A stretch of DNA of 7,123 nt. Origin: Actinomycetota bacterium (lineage in GTDB: Bacteria; Actinomycetota; Actinomycetes; Mycobacteriales; Micromonosporaceae). Location: the NCBI GenBank assembly GCA_005885115.1, contig VAXX01000438.1, positions 1-7,123 on the forward strand, given 5' to 3'. A program made the translations under genes and the position numbers. The notes below the pieces were generated by a model. It was not told where the DNA came from, did no database searches, and saw only the letters and a list, made by a program, of their open reading frames with translations. Of this stretch, positions 6,479 to 7,123 are shown one piece after another. Position 1 is the first letter of the stretch, and every line of letters starts with the position of its first letter.

Positions 6479-7123
6479 GCCATATCTGTGCCGTACCCAC
6501 CGGTGCCCGGGTCATACCTGCCGTGATGCAGGTCGAAGGCGGGTCGCTCGGAGCGGATCCGGGGCATCCGGTCGAAGTTGCGCAGCGGCGGCGGGCAGGA
6601 CGTGGCCCACTCCAGCGAGTTGCCGAAGCCCCAGGGGTCGTCGGCGCCGGCCGGTTCGCCGATCCGGTACGACTTCCACACGTTCCACAGGAACGGCAGC
6701 ATCGACGCGCCCAGGACGAACGCCCCGATCGAGGAGACCATGTTCAGTGTGGTGAACCCGTCGGCGGCCCGGTAGTCGGCGTACCGGCGGGGCATGCCCA
6801 TCGCGCCGAGCCAGTGTTGCACCAGGAACGTGGTGTGGAAGCCGATGAAGGTGAGCCAGAAGTGCACCTTGCCCAGCCGGTCGTCGAGCATCCGGCCGGT
6901 CATCTTGGGGAACCAGAAGTACACCCCGGCGAACACCGCGAACACGATCGTGCCGAACAGCACGTAGTGGAAGTGCGCCACCACGAAGTACGTGTCGGTG
7001 ACGTGGAAGTCGACCGGCGGGGAGGCGAGCAGGACCCCGGACAGCCCGCCGAGTAGGAACGTGACCATGAAGCCGAGGGAGAACAGCATCGGCGTCTCGA
7101 ACGTCAACTGGCCCCGCCACATC
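6427..7123 (-). CDS. ctaD: CtaD: cytochrome c oxidase (aa3) subunit I, C-terminal part, continuing past the right edge
   Basis: Subunit I is the membrane core of the respiratory oxidase that reduces oxygen with electrons from cytochrome c and pumps protons. About 231 residues are visible, numbered from the Met at 7122, which is internal. [11 protein letters not shown] opens the segment, followed by a helix, then [20 protein letters not shown], where H50 and H52 are the heme a3 and heme a ligands. Further helices lie at 56-72, 88-104 and 127-146. [43 protein letters not shown] and [14 protein letters not shown] are typical of actinobacterial CtaD. No internal gap is evident up to FDLHH (199-200). 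The last 31 residues (GRYDPGTGG onward, then a Ser-rich run) do not resemble a CtaD tail and are partly the antisense of the neighbouring gene, so the native stop may have been lost. Confidence 0.95.
   Translation of the reverse strand, partial: MWRGQLTFETPMLFSLGFMVTFLLGGLSGVLLASPPVDFHVTDTYFVVAHFHYVLFGTIVFAVFAGVYFWFPKMTGRMLDDRLGKVHFWLTFIGFHTTFLVQHWLGAMGMPRRYADYRAADGFTTLNMVSSIGAFVLGASMLPFLWNVWKSYRIGEPAGADDPWGFGNSLEWATSCPPPLRNFDRMPRIRSERPAFDLHHGRYDPGTGGYGTDMAQSSSSPSSSTDSRTSS

Noticed and set aside
6516..6533. ACCTGC-N6-GCAGGT hairpin between the small gene and the conserved end of ctaD
   Set aside because: The six-base stem has no T-run on either strand and overlaps conserved ctaD codons for DLHH; not convincing as a terminator.

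Overview
The window is very GC-rich DNA (over 70% by eye) with strong G/C third-position bias. The protein families present are a bifunctional RibBA next to lumazine synthase, an actinobacterial-type cytochrome c oxidase subunit I, and DUF2795-type small proteins. Together they point to a high-GC actinomycete. Micromonosporaceae or a close relative is my best guess, made from remembered protein resemblance and not from a search.

Layout. (1) 2-1441, plus strand: the end of a riboflavin operon. It holds ribBA, which enters from beyond the left edge, and ribH. (2) 1449-4316, minus strand: three overlapping genes read right to left, a NodU/CmcH-type carbamoyltransferase, a membrane-anchored family 2 glycosyltransferase and an 85-residue Cys-containing protein. 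They probably build or decorate a carbamoylated glycan. (3) 4367-4689, plus strand: a DUF2795-type gene broken by a frameshift with apparent loss of its middle. (4) 4705-6212, minus strand: a short SRPBCC-family gene followed, with a 4-base overlap, by an aldehyde dehydrogenase gene. (5) 6263-6478, plus strand: a 71-residue DUF2795-like protein. (6) 6427-7123, minus strand: the C-terminal part of ctaD, which runs off the right edge and whose tail overlaps the previous gene.

Two things stand out. First, the start of the aldehyde dehydrogenase gene contains a perfect inverted repeat with 20-base arms and a 2-base centre (5923-5964). Both strands therefore encode almost the same peptide. Second, several neighbouring genes look internally shortened. 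The aldehyde dehydrogenase lacks 39 residues between two catalytic landmarks while all its other spacings are canonical. The SRPBCC protein joins a normal N-terminus to a normal C-terminal tail at 78 residues. The DUF2795 gene is frameshifted at its missing middle. The glycosyltransferase lacks one early strand-loop unit. Non-coding sequence is almost absent: the longest gaps are 50 bases, and the three convergent junctions are 7, 15 and minus 52 bases. This is either real erosion by small deletions or a sequence/assembly fault that removes segments, and it should be settled before the proteins are interpreted.

I found no RNA genes, CRISPR array, insertion sequence, convincing terminator or recognisably new defence or mobile system.
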